Notes under the pieces: model-generated
What the model was told of the DNA's origin: nothing
Database searches by the model: none
Seen by the model: the letters and a program-made list of their open reading frames with translations, nothing else
Part shown: positions 8,815 to 16,650 of the stretch, piece after piece
Layout of the letters: each line of letters opens with the position of its first letter
Position numbering within the stretch: position 1 is the stretch's first letter
Program-made: the position numbers and the translations under genes
Assembly: GCA_018433245.1 (NCBI GenBank)
Contig: JAHDRN010000009.1
Span: 62,001 to 126,000, forward strand
DNA: 64,000 nucleotides
Reading direction: 5' to 3'
Source of the DNA: Candidatus Proruminimicrobium quisquiliarum
Lineage (GTDB): Bacteria > Elusimicrobiota > Endomicrobiia > Endomicrobiales > Endomicrobiaceae

Positions 8815-11298
8815 TTATGAATACAAATAAAAGAAATCTTTCAAAAAATGACTGAGATGCCTGTCGGCGTAAAAAACTATGTATTTATTTTTAAACACAG
8901 GCTGAAATTTTAATTTAAAATTTTTAAGCGCGTTTATATCGTATTTAAAATGTTCTCCGAAAACAAAAATTTTAGCCTTCTGAACAAAATCATCGTCCAG
9001 AATAATTTTTTCGGTAGGCGTAAGCCCCAGATTAAACCACTTATAATTGTTTTCTTTTGCCCAGCAAACGGATTTGAACAAAATATATTGAAGCATATTT
9101 TCGGCGCAGTCGCTTGTATATCTGACATTTGAAACAAAAACTTCATATTTGTCCCGCGATAACAATAAATAGGCATAAGCCGACAGAAAACCGGCTTTTT
9201 TTACAAGTATATATTTTTCTGCCGAATGAGATGAAACGTCAAACATTTTATTTTTTAAGTTGCCGAAATCTTTCTGCCACTGAAAATCCACAAAATCAAT
9301 ATATTTTTTTTCTTTTTGGAAAGTTTCTTTATCGGTTATTTCAAATTTATATTCCCCGTCCATTTTATCCGCCGTTTCTTTTATTTCTTTTAACGGCAGC
9401 GACTCTTTTGAAAAAGTTTCAAGCAAAACATTGGCGTCAGCGCCGAAAGGAGCTATATCCATACCCATATCGTCGTAAATTCTCAAATTTTTATTGCCGA
9501 CATATAAAAACGTGGGCGTTACATTTTTCAAATCAGTCATTTCTTTAAAATCCCATATAAGCTCTTTGGCCGAAACTTCATTGCCGACAGGATCGCCGAA
9601 AACTATTGAATTGTTGTTTATCTGGGAATACATTATAAAAGAATTCGTATCTTTGTAAAATAAATTTCTGTTCTCAAAAGCGTAATTAGCGTAAACATAT
9701 TTGCTGGAATTTGCAAGCGATTTTATATTGTCCGAGCTTATCTGCACTTGTTTATATCTCGATCTTTTTAATAACTCAGACAAACTTACAATTAACAAAA
9801 TCACCGCCATACCCGTACAAATTCTTAAAAATCTGCCGGCATCACTGGCGCTAAACAAACTTGTCAGAAAATTTGTTATGGTATAAATGTCCTGTTTGTA
9901 AACAAAAAAACCGATCCAAACCGAACCTATAAAAACGGCCGTTATCGCGGAAAACCACATCATATTAAGTTTAGGCGTTACAAGACTGAGATTTCTGTAA
10001 AAATATTTTTTTGACGGAATAACAAGAGACAGCATAACTATCAAAGCGAGTATTTTTTCATAACCGTATCCGTTAATTAGAGCAAGCGGAAACAGCGTCG
10101 CAAACAACGCAACCGCCCAAACGTACGCCGCTCTTATTCTCAAAAGCAGTCCTCTGGAAATAAACAATAATAATATTCCGACTATGCTTATTGAAAAATG
10201 CAGCAAATCAAGAATTATTGAAGGTATATATACAACAAGTCTGCTTATTATTGATGACGATACGGTTGTGACTCCCGAAAACAAAATTATTGTTCCGCTT
10301 AAAAAAGTACTTATCGTAAGCGCCTGAGGAATTATTGACTGCATTCTTCCGCTGTAAAATCTTGCAAGAATTCTGAACCTTTTTTTAGCTCTGAAAAATT
10401 CATGGCTGGCAAGAAGAACCAACGCTATGCCGAGCGGAAAAAAATAAAATATTGCCCTGTACGCAAGCAAAGCGCCCATAACCGTAGCGCTTGCGGTTTC
10501 AGACGGCAGCATCATTACAATAGCGGTTTCAAAAACGCCCATTCCGCCGGGAACCTGGCTTAAAATTCCAAGCATCTGCGCGACAAGAAATATCTGCAAA
10601 AGCGTTATGTAGCTTATTGTATCCGGAGGCAGCAATATATATAAAGTACACGAGGCCAGAATCCAGTCTGCCGTTGCAAGAAGCATCTGCCACAATGTAA
10701 TATTAATTGACGGAAATGTTATCGTCCATTTAAAAAACTTTAAAGGTTTTGATTTAAAAATACTGAGCAAACTGTATACTGTAACGATTGTTAAGAATAA
10801 AAAACCTAAAGGTCTTGACGATATAAAGAAAAATTTATGGCTGCTGAATTCAACGGGACTGAACGTAAAAACAAGTCCGCCCAGTATTAATAATCCGAAC
10901 CAGATGGTGGCGGACGAAAAAAACAAAACTTTTGTAACATTGAGCATTGATACGTTATATAAAGAATACAATCTGTATCTTATTGACCCTCCGAATAACA
11001 TTGAATAACCCGTATTATTGCCGAGGGCATTGCTGATAAAACAAGTAAACACGACGTTTTTAAATTTCAACGGCACGCGTATAAAATTAAAAGCTATAAC
11101 GTCATACCCGCTTAAAATAAGATAGTATGATAAAGCTAAAACCAACGCTATTAGCACTTTAAACGACGGAATCGCCTTTATGGTGTCAATTATCTGCTGG
11201 TAGCTGTAATTTTTCATTTCGTGGCTCAAAAGCGTAATAGCCGCGATAAAAATGACGATTCCCAAAGGAGCTATAAGGATTTTTATAATTTTTTTCAT
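8815..11298 (-). CDS. mprF: MprF-like lysylphosphatidylglycerol synthase/flippase
   Basis: The protein resembles MprF, which transfers an amino acid (usually lysine) from tRNA to phosphatidylglycerol and flips the product, lowering membrane negative charge. From the ATG at 11298 it has 827 residues: an N-terminal half of many membrane helices with GYDVIAFNF and FGGSIRYRLY, typical of the flippase domain, then a cytosolic DUF2156 domain from about residue 520 with IVFGDPVGNE and FNLGLTPTEK. An in-frame TTG at 11316 would add six residues but has no ribosome binding site; the ATG site is weak too. Aminoacyl donor (Lys, Ala or Arg) cannot be read from sequence. Confidence 0.87.
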   Translation of the reverse strand: MKKIIKILIAPLGIVIFIAAITLLSHEMKNYSYQQIIDTIKAIPSFKVLIALVLALSYYLILSGYDVIAFNFIRVPLKFKNVVFTCFISNALGNNTGYSMLFGGSIRYRLYSLYNVSMLNVTKVLFFSSATIWFGLLILGGLVFTFSPVEFSSHKFFFISSRPLGFLFLTIVTVYSLLSIFKSKPLKFFKWTITFPSINITLWQMLLATADWILASCTLYILLPPDTISYITLLQIFLVAQMLGILSQVPGGMGVFETAIVMMLPSETASATVMGALLAYRAIFYFFPLGIALVLLASHEFFRAKKRFRILARFYSGRMQSIIPQALTISTFLSGTIILFSGVTTVSSSIISRLVVYIPSIILDLLHFSISIVGILLLFISRGLLLRIRAAYVWAVALFATLFPLALINGYGYEKILALIVMLSLVIPSKKYFYRNLSLVTPKLNMMWFSAITAVFIGSVWIGFFVYKQDIYTITNFLTSLFSASDAGRFLRICTGMAVILLIVSLSELLKRSRYKQVQISSDNIKSLANSSKYVYANYAFENRNLFYKDTNSFIMYSQINNNSIVFGDPVGNEVSAKELIWDFKEMTDLKNVTPTFLYVGNKNLRIYDDMGMDIAPFGADANVLLETFSKESLPLKEIKETADKMDGEYKFEITDKETFQKEKKYIDFVDFQWQKDFGNLKNKMFDVSSHSAEKYILVKKAGFLSAYAYLLLSRDKYEVFVSNVRYTSDCAENMLQYILFKSVCWAKENNYKWFNLGLTPTEKIILDDDFVQKAKIFVFGEHFKYDINALKNFKLKFQPVFKNKYIVFYADRHLSHFLKDFFYLYS

Positions 11299-11319
11299 AT
11301 TACAATACCAAACCAAACT

Positions 11320-11515
11320 AAGCAGCTTAGATGATTGGAAGTTGAGAAGCTTGGCAATTCCACGGCAACAAACTCAAAAAATCATGTAGTTAAATTACTT
11401 AACATCCTGTTTCTTTTCGTTACCACTAAGCTTCCTAACTTCCCAGCTTCTGTCTTCAAAGTCGTTGCAGTTACTGAACTTCCAAGCTTCCTAACTTCCC
11501 AGCTTCTATACTGTA
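11320..11515. repeat. Degenerate AAGYTTGG palindromic repeat, copy R1
   Basis: This intergenic stretch between mprF and the deaminase gene is built of short units of the form AAGCTTGG / AAGTTGAG on the left (11335..11355) and their complements on the right. The right half holds a 24-bp block present twice without change at 11428..11451 and 11484..11507 (AAGCTTCCTAACTTCC then CAGCTTCT). Left and right parts can pair into a long imperfect stem. The right end, read on the minus strand, is ACAGTATAGAAG, close to the end of R2. The block ends at the stop codon of the deaminase gene. A 63-codon plus-strand frame inside is not a credible gene. Confidence 0.7.
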
Positions 11516-11992
11516 CTAGTATTTAATTTTGTCTTTCTTTTTATTCCAAATTTTAAACGGGTCAACCGCATTATCAGTATCAATCTGCTCCATTTTCACG
11601 GTAAATCTGCCCGTCTTGAGTTCATTATATATTTTTAAATCCCTGAATCCGTACTTTGAAACGGTTTCTTTTGTGACTGCATAATAAATTTTTTTAATAT
11701 TTGCCCAATAAACGGCCGAAAAACACATCGGACACGGCTGGCATGACGAATATATAACGCATCCCGTTAAATCAAAAGTTTTTAATTTTAAAGATGCTTT
11801 TCTTATCGCGTCTATTTCCGCGTGCAGAGTCGGATCATTTTTTTTGGTAACGCGGTTGTAACCGTATGAAATGATTTTGCCGTTCTTTACTATAACGGCA
11901 GCAAAAGGCCCGTTGTTATTTAATCTGACCTTTCTGACTGCCAAAGAAATAACTTTTCTTAGAAATAATTTATGCTTTTGATTTTTATCCAC
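11516..11992 (-). CDS. Guanine deaminase-like zinc deaminase
   Basis: The protein is a CDA-fold zinc-dependent nucleobase/nucleoside deaminase of 158 residues. The zinc site is His57-Ala-Glu59 (LHAEIDAIRKA) with Cys87 and Cys90 in SCQPCPMC. The YWANI segment after the cysteines and the C-terminal DPFKIWNKKKDKIKY closely follow Bacillus-type guanine deaminase (GuaD), so guanine to xanthine is the best guess. tRNA adenosine deaminase TadA is the alternative but fits the C-terminus less well. It is the last gene before repeat R1 and follows the EamA pair by about 20 bp. Confidence 0.78.
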   Translation of the reverse strand: MDKNQKHKLFLRKVISLAVRKVRLNNNGPFAAVIVKNGKIISYGYNRVTKKNDPTLHAEIDAIRKASLKLKTFDLTGCVIYSSCQPCPMCFSAVYWANIKKIYYAVTKETVSKYGFRDLKIYNELKTGRFTVKMEQIDTDNAVDPFKIWNKKKDKIKY

Positions 11993-12010
11993 GGGAATAT
12001 TATACTAAAT

Positions 12011-12421
12011 TTAATGCAATAAAATTATTCCCGTTACAATTAAGATAACCGCGGATAATTTTTGGATTGAAAAAGGTTCGCCCATAATGCAGAAAGCTAT
12101 TATTGCCGTAACAAGAGGAAATACGGCAACAGCCGGAACTACTTTTGAGGCATTGCCTTTTGTAAGCGCTTTAAAATAAAACAGATATCCCAAAAGACTT
12201 ACCGAAGCCGAAATAAAAAGAAACGATATATTTTTAAAAGGAAAATTAATTGCCGTTTCGGTTTTTCCGGTAAACAAAACAAACAAAATCATTACCAGCG
12301 CCGACCATATCATTCTTACGGATATACCTGTCGCGGGATTAACATTTTTAAGAGCGGTTTTGTCAAAAACGGGAGCAAGCCCCCAAAAAAATATCGTAAG
12401 TCCTATATATATCCATTCCAT
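12011..12421 (-). CDS. Half-size EamA/DMT transporter, copy 1
   Basis: This 136-residue membrane protein consists of a single EamA repeat with about four to five hydrophobic segments. It starts MEWIYIGLTIFFWGLAPVFDK and ends GIILLH. Most EamA transporters are about 300 residues with two repeats in one chain; this one is a half. It is clearly paralogous to its neighbour at 12434..12844 (same FWG-PVFDK opening, YFKAL, SKVVPA, PL-T-IIAF-IM blocks). The 12-bp gap suggests cotranscription and possibly a heterodimer. Substrate is unknown. Confidence 0.82.
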   Translation of the reverse strand: MEWIYIGLTIFFWGLAPVFDKTALKNVNPATGISVRMIWSALVMILFVLFTGKTETAINFPFKNISFLFISASVSLLGYLFYFKALTKGNASKVVPAVAVFPLVTAIIAFCIMGEPFSIQKLSAVILIVTGIILLH

Positions 12422-12433
12422 TTTTTTCTCCGT

Positions 12434-12844
12434 TTATTTTATAAGAGCGACGCCCGTTACTATAAAAATTATAGCTACGAGTTTTTTTATGCTGAAGGAC
12501 TCTTTCATAATTAAAAAAGCTATGATTGACGTAAAAAGCGGATAAGTCGCGGCCGCCGGCACTATTTTTGAAGCAAACCCGCCCGCTAAAGCCTTAAAAT
12601 AAAATATAAATCCCAAAAGGCTGAACGAAGAAGCGGTTACAAAAAGTATAATGGATTTTAAATCAAGTTTTTTTATAACTTCCGCTTTGTTAAAAATAAA
12701 AACATATATAAACATTATTGAACCGGCTGTCATCATTCTGATTGCAACCGCAAGCACAGGATCTATTGCATTCAGCGCCATTTTGTCAAAAACGGGAGAT
12801 ATCCCCCATAAAATTATTGTAAGTCCTATAAAAAACCATTCCAT
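12434..12844 (-). CDS. Half-size EamA/DMT transporter, copy 2
   Basis: This 136-residue single-EamA membrane protein is the paralogue of 12011..12421. It opens MEWFFIGLTIILWGISPVFDK, has a central FYFKALAGGFASKIVPAAA block and ends ALIK. The two genes have identical length and probably arose by tandem duplication. A GGGGGAA-type ribosome binding site precedes the ATG. Repeat R2 starts about 12 bp upstream, so any promoter lies in or beyond that repeat. Half-size DMT proteins work as dimers; substrate cannot be predicted. Confidence 0.82.
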   Translation of the reverse strand: MEWFFIGLTIILWGISPVFDKMALNAIDPVLAVAIRMMTAGSIMFIYVFIFNKAEVIKKLDLKSIILFVTASSFSLLGFIFYFKALAGGFASKIVPAAATYPLFTSIIAFLIMKESFSIKKLVAIIFIVTGVALIK

Positions 12845-12855
12845 AATTCCCCCAA

Positions 12856-12985
12856 AATAGAAGCTGAGAAGCTGAGAAGCTTAGATGCTTGGAAGCTGAG
12901 TAAAAAACAGCAATTTAGCAACTGCCGTTAAAGCCTTTGCTAAGATGCTAAACTTCCCAACTTCTAAACTTCTATATTGTAAGAT
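12856..12985. repeat. Degenerate AAGYTTGG palindromic repeat, copy R2
   Basis: The left arm (12858..12900) is a run of units such as TAGAAGCTGAG, AAGCTTAG and TGGAAGCTGAG; the right arm (12940..12982) is the complement of AAGTTTAG and AAGTTGGG units and ends, on the minus strand, ACAATATAGAAG. The centre contains CAACTGCCGTT. The arms can fold into a long imperfect hairpin. Unit sequence and end motif match R1. It lies between the EamA pair and the DUF486 gene. Confidence 0.7.
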
Positions 12986-13054
12986 TACAAATTACGAAAC
13001 ATATTGTCAACCTTATGTTATATTTTGGTTTACAATAAAAACAGAATAGATTAT

Positions 13055-13384
13055 TTATTTTTTGAAAATAAAAAGCGCTGCTACGATAAGAAAAACAAAG
13101 CCGACATAGTGGTTCCAGTGGAGATTTTCTTTAAGATATAAAACGCTGAAAAAAGAAAATACTGTAAGCGTTATTATTTCCTGCAATCCTTTAAGCTGCG
13201 CCGCGGAACAATAGGAATGTCCGATTCTGTTTGCCGGAACCTGAAAGCAATACTCAACAAAAGCTATAAGCCAGCTGACAAGTATAACTATCCATAAAGC
13301 TTTATCTTTAAATTTAAGATGACCATACCAGGCAAAAGTCATAAATATGTTTGATATCGTAAGCAGAATGGCGGTTTTATACAT
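13055..13384 (-). CDS. DUF486 (DMT-like) small membrane protein
   Basis: This 109-residue integral membrane protein has four hydrophobic segments. The central EYCFQVPANRIGH motif and LKGLQEIITL match the DUF486 family of small DMT-like proteins, whose substrate is unknown. Its start overlaps the end of the upstream 268-residue gene by 8 bp, so the two are translationally coupled. It is the last gene of the folD-led run. Confidence 0.82.
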   Translation of the reverse strand: MYKTAILLTISNIFMTFAWYGHLKFKDKALWIVILVSWLIAFVEYCFQVPANRIGHSYCSAAQLKGLQEIITLTVFSFFSVLYLKENLHWNHYVGFVFLIVAALFIFKK

Positions 13385-14183
13385 TTTTTAAATCTGAAGG
13401 ATTATCTCTGGGCGCAAGTTTTATGCTGTACAAAACAAAACCGCCTGATACTATTGAACCTGCAAAATATATTACCCAAAGATATGTGAAATATCTTCCG
13501 AAAAGCGCCGTAATTCCGGCGCTTATTATTGAAAGAGCCATAATAATAAGACCCGTTTCCATATATCTCCATTTTGTTTTCATATTTGTGTAAACGGCTC
13601 CGAGCATATAATTATGCCTTCTGTGCCTTACAAAAGCGCTTGCAAGAATTATAAGACCTACCGGCGATATAAGCTGCACTATAAGATGTATAAGGACAAG
13701 CTGAATCTGTCTTGTGCCTTGCGAAAACCATTTTGCGTCGTACAATGTGAGCCACTGGCCCATACTGCCTATTATTTTTGAACCGTCTATCGCCATTGAA
13801 TTGGTCAAAACAAAAATTACTCCCATGCAAATGCCTATTGCATAAGCGGCAAATTCGGATGATTTCGGCGCGCCGCCCTCTCCCGGCACCCAGTGAAGAA
13901 TGCTTACAAAAACGGAAGGAGCGATTACGGCCATTATAAAAAACTGTCTTGCCGAATTTATAATCATAGGCCACGGATGCGGCCCCATAATATTCTGCAA
14001 AGGCCTTGTTATAAAATAAATCCCGAATAAAATAAACGCGATAAAAAGTTTCTGATAGCCTATTTCGCCGAACATAATCTTTCTTATTTTGCTTACTCTT
14101 TCAACTTCCAAAGCCATGCCGAAATACAAAAGTCCGGTAATAACCGGAACAAAAATATTGACTATAACAGAAAGTTCCATCAA
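13377..14183 (-). CDS. Polytopic membrane protein of unknown function
   Basis: I do not recognise a family for this 268-residue protein. It shows about seven hydrophobic segments, with polar loops around residues 25-45 (EVERVSKIRKIMFGEIGYQ) and 190-205 (RHRRHNYMLGAVYTN), and a basic C-terminal tail. No catalytic motif is visible. It overlaps the upstream 183-residue gene by 4 bp and the downstream DUF486 gene by 8 bp, so it belongs to a tightly coupled group. Its stacked helices next to a DMT-like gene suggest an envelope transport or sensing role, but this is speculation. Confidence 0.7.
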   Translation of the reverse strand: MMELSVIVNIFVPVITGLLYFGMALEVERVSKIRKIMFGEIGYQKLFIAFILFGIYFITRPLQNIMGPHPWPMIINSARQFFIMAVIAPSVFVSILHWVPGEGGAPKSSEFAAYAIGICMGVIFVLTNSMAIDGSKIIGSMGQWLTLYDAKWFSQGTRQIQLVLIHLIVQLISPVGLIILASAFVRHRRHNYMLGAVYTNMKTKWRYMETGLIIMALSIISAGITALFGRYFTYLWVIYFAGSIVSGGFVLYSIKLAPRDNPSDLKNV

Positions 14184-14731
14184 TCAGCCTCGCATATACA
14201 AAATTTAATATCTTTGTGAACTATTTTATTATTTTTTAAGCCTGAAGATTCGGTTACAAAAAAAACGGGATGCTGTTTTTGTTCATCCGCAGCGACTTCG
14301 CAGTGCACCGTATTTTTCAATACCGTAAAAAAACTTAAATAAGGGTTATTATACGGAATTTCAACGGTAATAAAATCTTTATCCGTCAATTTACCTCTTT
14401 TCAGTTTAGCCAAAAAAGTATATATTTTATCCAAAGCAAAAACAAGATACAGTTTTTGATAATCGGTATTTTGCGGATTTAAAAATAAAAAATCTTCGTT
14501 ATCTTTATGCCAGCAAAGCTGTACGGATTTTGTTCTTTTGCCTATACACATCAGTCTGTGAGCGCCGTAACATTTTCTTGACGTGTATAAAATATCAACC
14601 GCGCCGGTTTTAGTGCGCGTTTGAAGAGTTTTTGCCGTAGGCTTAAAAGTTTTTATTAATCCTTTTTTTTCAAGCAGGCTGAAAATTTTTACGGACGGTT
14701 TAACGGGATTTAAATTTATTTGTTTCATCAT
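14180..14731 (-). CDS. Hypothetical soluble protein
   Basis: This 183-residue protein has no signal peptide or membrane segment and no recognised domain. It is rich in Lys, Thr and aromatic residues, with three Cys near the middle (SRKCYGAHRLMC and LCWHKDNED) and a CICEAD end. The ATG overlaps the folD stop by 4 bp, and its stop overlaps the next membrane-protein gene by 4 bp. Coupling with the downstream unknown membrane protein suggests the two products act together. Normal codon use and the coupled overlaps argue that it is a real gene. Confidence 0.65.
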   Translation of the reverse strand: MMKQINLNPVKPSVKIFSLLEKKGLIKTFKPTAKTLQTRTKTGAVDILYTSRKCYGAHRLMCIGKRTKSVQLCWHKDNEDFLFLNPQNTDYQKLYLVFALDKIYTFLAKLKRGKLTDKDFITVEIPYNNPYLSFFTVLKNTVHCEVAADEQKQHPVFFVTESSGLKNNKIVHKDIKFCICEAD

Positions 14732-15588
14732 TTTTGGAAAGCTAAAACCGTATTGTGCATAAGCATAGTAATCGTCATCGGGCCTACTCCGCCCGGAACG
14801 GGCGTTATGTCTATATTCATATTTTTTACGGATTCAAAATCAACGTCGCCGCACAGTTTTCCGTCTACTCTGTTAATTCCCACGTCTATTACGGCCGCTC
14901 CGTCTTTAATGAAATCTTTGTTAATCATATTGGCTTTGCCTATCGCGCATATTAATATATCGGCTTGTTTTGTTATATTTTGCAAATCTTTTGTGGCCGA
15001 ATGCGCCATCGTGACGGTCGCATTATTTGCAAGCATCAGCATTGAAACGGGTTTACCGACAAGATTTGATCTTCCTATAACAACGGCGTTTTTGCCTTTT
15101 ATGTCAATATTTGAATATTTTAAAAGATAAATTACTCCCATCGGAGTGCATGACACAAGCAGTTTTTGCTCTACTATAGCCTGCCATGATTTTACCAACG
15201 TAAGCATCCCGGCATTGTAAGGATGAAGTCCGTCAACGTCTTTCGCCGGCGAAATAGCTGCAATGCATTTGTCCGGATTTAATCTTTCCGGAAGCGGCAG
15301 CTGCAGCAGAATACCGTCAATATTTTTGTCTTCGTTTAATTTATTTATTAAGTTTATTATTTCTTCCTGGGTGGAACCGGCCGGCATATTATTATGAAAA
15401 GATTTTACTCCTATCTGCGCGCAGGCTTTTATTTTTGAACCTATATAAACTTTACTTGCCGGATCTTCGCCGACAAGTATCGTGGCAAGACCGGGCACTC
15501 TGCCTTTTTTCTTTGTCAACTCTTCAACCTGCAGCTTAAGTTCCTGCCTTATTTTTTCCGATATTTCTTTGCCGTTTATAATTCTCAA
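14728..15588 (-). CDS. folD: Methylene-THF dehydrogenase / methenyl-THF cyclohydrolase
   Basis: This bifunctional cytoplasmic enzyme interconverts methylene-, methenyl- and formyl-tetrahydrofolate for purine and one-carbon metabolism. The 286-residue protein carries all signatures: DPASKVYIGSK with the catalytic lysine, LLQLPLP, DVDGLHPYNAG, VIGRSNLVGKPVSM (dinucleotide binding) and PVPGGVGPMTITML. Length is normal. It heads a coupled run with two orphan genes and DUF486, and lies 10 bp downstream of a PilZ gene. pabB and pabC elsewhere in the window supply the folate precursor. Confidence 0.97.
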   Translation of the reverse strand: MRIINGKEISEKIRQELKLQVEELTKKKGRVPGLATILVGEDPASKVYIGSKIKACAQIGVKSFHNNMPAGSTQEEIINLINKLNEDKNIDGILLQLPLPERLNPDKCIAAISPAKDVDGLHPYNAGMLTLVKSWQAIVEQKLLVSCTPMGVIYLLKYSNIDIKGKNAVVIGRSNLVGKPVSMLMLANNATVTMAHSATKDLQNITKQADILICAIGKANMINKDFIKDGAAVIDVGINRVDGKLCGDVDFESVKNMNIDITPVPGGVGPMTITMLMHNTVLAFQK

Positions 15589-15598
15589 AGCAGCCCTC

Positions 15599-15940
15599 TT
15601 AATTTAACTGATGTCTTATATAAGATCTGAAAGTTTCAAGATTTACGCTTTCAGTTTCGCAGATTTTAACTCCGTACAACGGATCAAAAAAACCTTTATC
15701 CGTTCTTACTACTTCTCCCGTTAAAACTATAACGTCGCTTAGAATATTGATTTTTATAAATATTTTCTGACCGATATTAAATATGCAGTCGCTTTCTATG
15801 GCAAAACCCGATTCGCTGACATTTGTCAAAAAACATTCACCTAAAATATTCTGAGTCTGGGCAGATGAAATGCTTGTGGAATGGGAAACTTGTTTTCTGG
15901 GAAATTGTCTTCTTTCGCTCAGCATGTTTCCTCCCGACAT
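15599..15940 (-). CDS. PilZ domain protein, copy 1
   Basis: This PilZ-type protein of up to 113 residues probably binds cyclic di-GMP. The RRQFPR motif near the N-terminus and NVSESG about 30 residues later match the RxxxR and D/NxSxxG c-di-GMP motifs. Two ATG codons are possible. The first (15940) has AAGGAGA upstream; the second (15925, giving MLSERRQFPR) has GGGAGG and matches the start of the paralogue at 16159..16485. The outer start is reported, but the inner one is at least as likely. No output domain is fused. Confidence 0.83.
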   Translation of the reverse strand: MSGGNMLSERRQFPRKQVSHSTSISSAQTQNILGECFLTNVSESGFAIESDCIFNIGQKIFIKINILSDVIVLTGEVVRTDKGFFDPLYGVKICETESVNLETFRSYIRHQLN

Positions 15941-16158
15941 CTGTTGTTTCTCCTTGCTTATATTCCGGTTTTTTTCCGTTTACAGTATAATTTATTAAAT
16001 TAAAAAAAACGAAAACTCTTTGTAAATTATTTGTAAACTTTACAGTTGCTAATAATATCATTTTTTTTTCGTTTTTTGCAATAGAATATAAGCGCGGCAA
16101 AATACAAAAAAACGCCGCAACCGCCTAATTTATCAGATATTTGCAGCGAATTTTCAGG

Positions 16159-16485
16159 TTAATTCAATTGGTATTTGATATATGTTTTGAAAAGGTCAAG
16201 ATTTACGCATTCTTCTTCGCATATTTTTATGCCGTACAACGGTTCAAAAAAACCTTTGTCTATCCTTATTACTTCGCCCGTCAAAAAAACAGTATCGTTA
16301 AGAACATCAATTTTTATAAAAATTTTTTCGCCTATTGAAAGTATGCTGTCGGTTTCAATGGCAAATCCGTCTTCACAGACGTTTATAAAGAAACACTCTC
16401 CCAAAACATATTGCGTCTCGGCCGCCATAACGCTGGTAGAGCAGGAAATCTCTTTTCTTTGATATTTTCTTCTGTCTTTGAGCAT
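16159..16485 (-). CDS. PilZ domain protein, copy 2
   Basis: This 108-residue paralogue of the 15599..15940 protein matches it over the whole length (GECF-NV-E-GFAIE, IGEKIFIKI, DKGFFEPLYGIKICEEE). The first motif is intact (RRKYQR), but the second reads NVCEDG, with Cys in place of the conserved Ser of NxSxxG, which may weaken or change ligand binding. A GGAGG site precedes the ATG. The 218-bp gap to copy 1 holds no other gene, so the two may be transcribed separately. Confidence 0.83.
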   Translation of the reverse strand: MLKDRRKYQRKEISCSTSVMAAETQYVLGECFFINVCEDGFAIETDSILSIGEKIFIKIDVLNDTVFLTGEVIRIDKGFFEPLYGIKICEEECVNLDLFKTYIKYQLN

Positions 16486-16597
16486 ATCCGCCTCCGTTCT
16501 ATCCTGATGTAAACGCTTTTTCTTGCATATATATTATAAAGTTTTTCATTGAAAAAGATATGAATTATTTGTGAAATTTTTGAAAAACTTTACAATA

Positions 16598-16636
16598 AAA
16601 AAACGGAGGAATTTTAAAATCCCGCCGCCGTTTTTT
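16598..16636 (-). terminator. Rho-independent terminator after the DJ-1 gene
   Basis: AAAAAACGGAGG (16598..16609) pairs with CCGCCGTTTTTT (16625..16636) with one mismatch around an AT-rich loop. It lies 15 bp past the stop at 16651 and ends in a run of T on the minus strand. Confidence 0.8.
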
Positions 16637-16650
16637 ATTTATGAAGTAAA

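Noticed and set aside
11299-11316. TTG start for the MprF-like protein
   Set aside because: It adds six residues (MVWYCN) with no ribosome binding site; the ATG at 11298 gives a normal N-terminus, although its own site is also weak.
11335-11526. 63-codon plus-strand frame in repeat R1
   Set aside because: It consists of translated repeat units, has no ribosome binding site and ends in the deaminase gene.
11516-11992. TadA (tRNA adenosine deaminase)
   Set aside because: The zinc motif fits both families, but the YWANI segment and DPFKIW end match guanine deaminase better; a genome check for a separate tadA would settle it.
16092-16120. Possible terminator GCGGC...GCCGC after the PilZ copy 2 gene
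   Set aside because: Stem of only 5 bp with a 15-nt loop; too weak to call, although the T-rich flank is suggestive.
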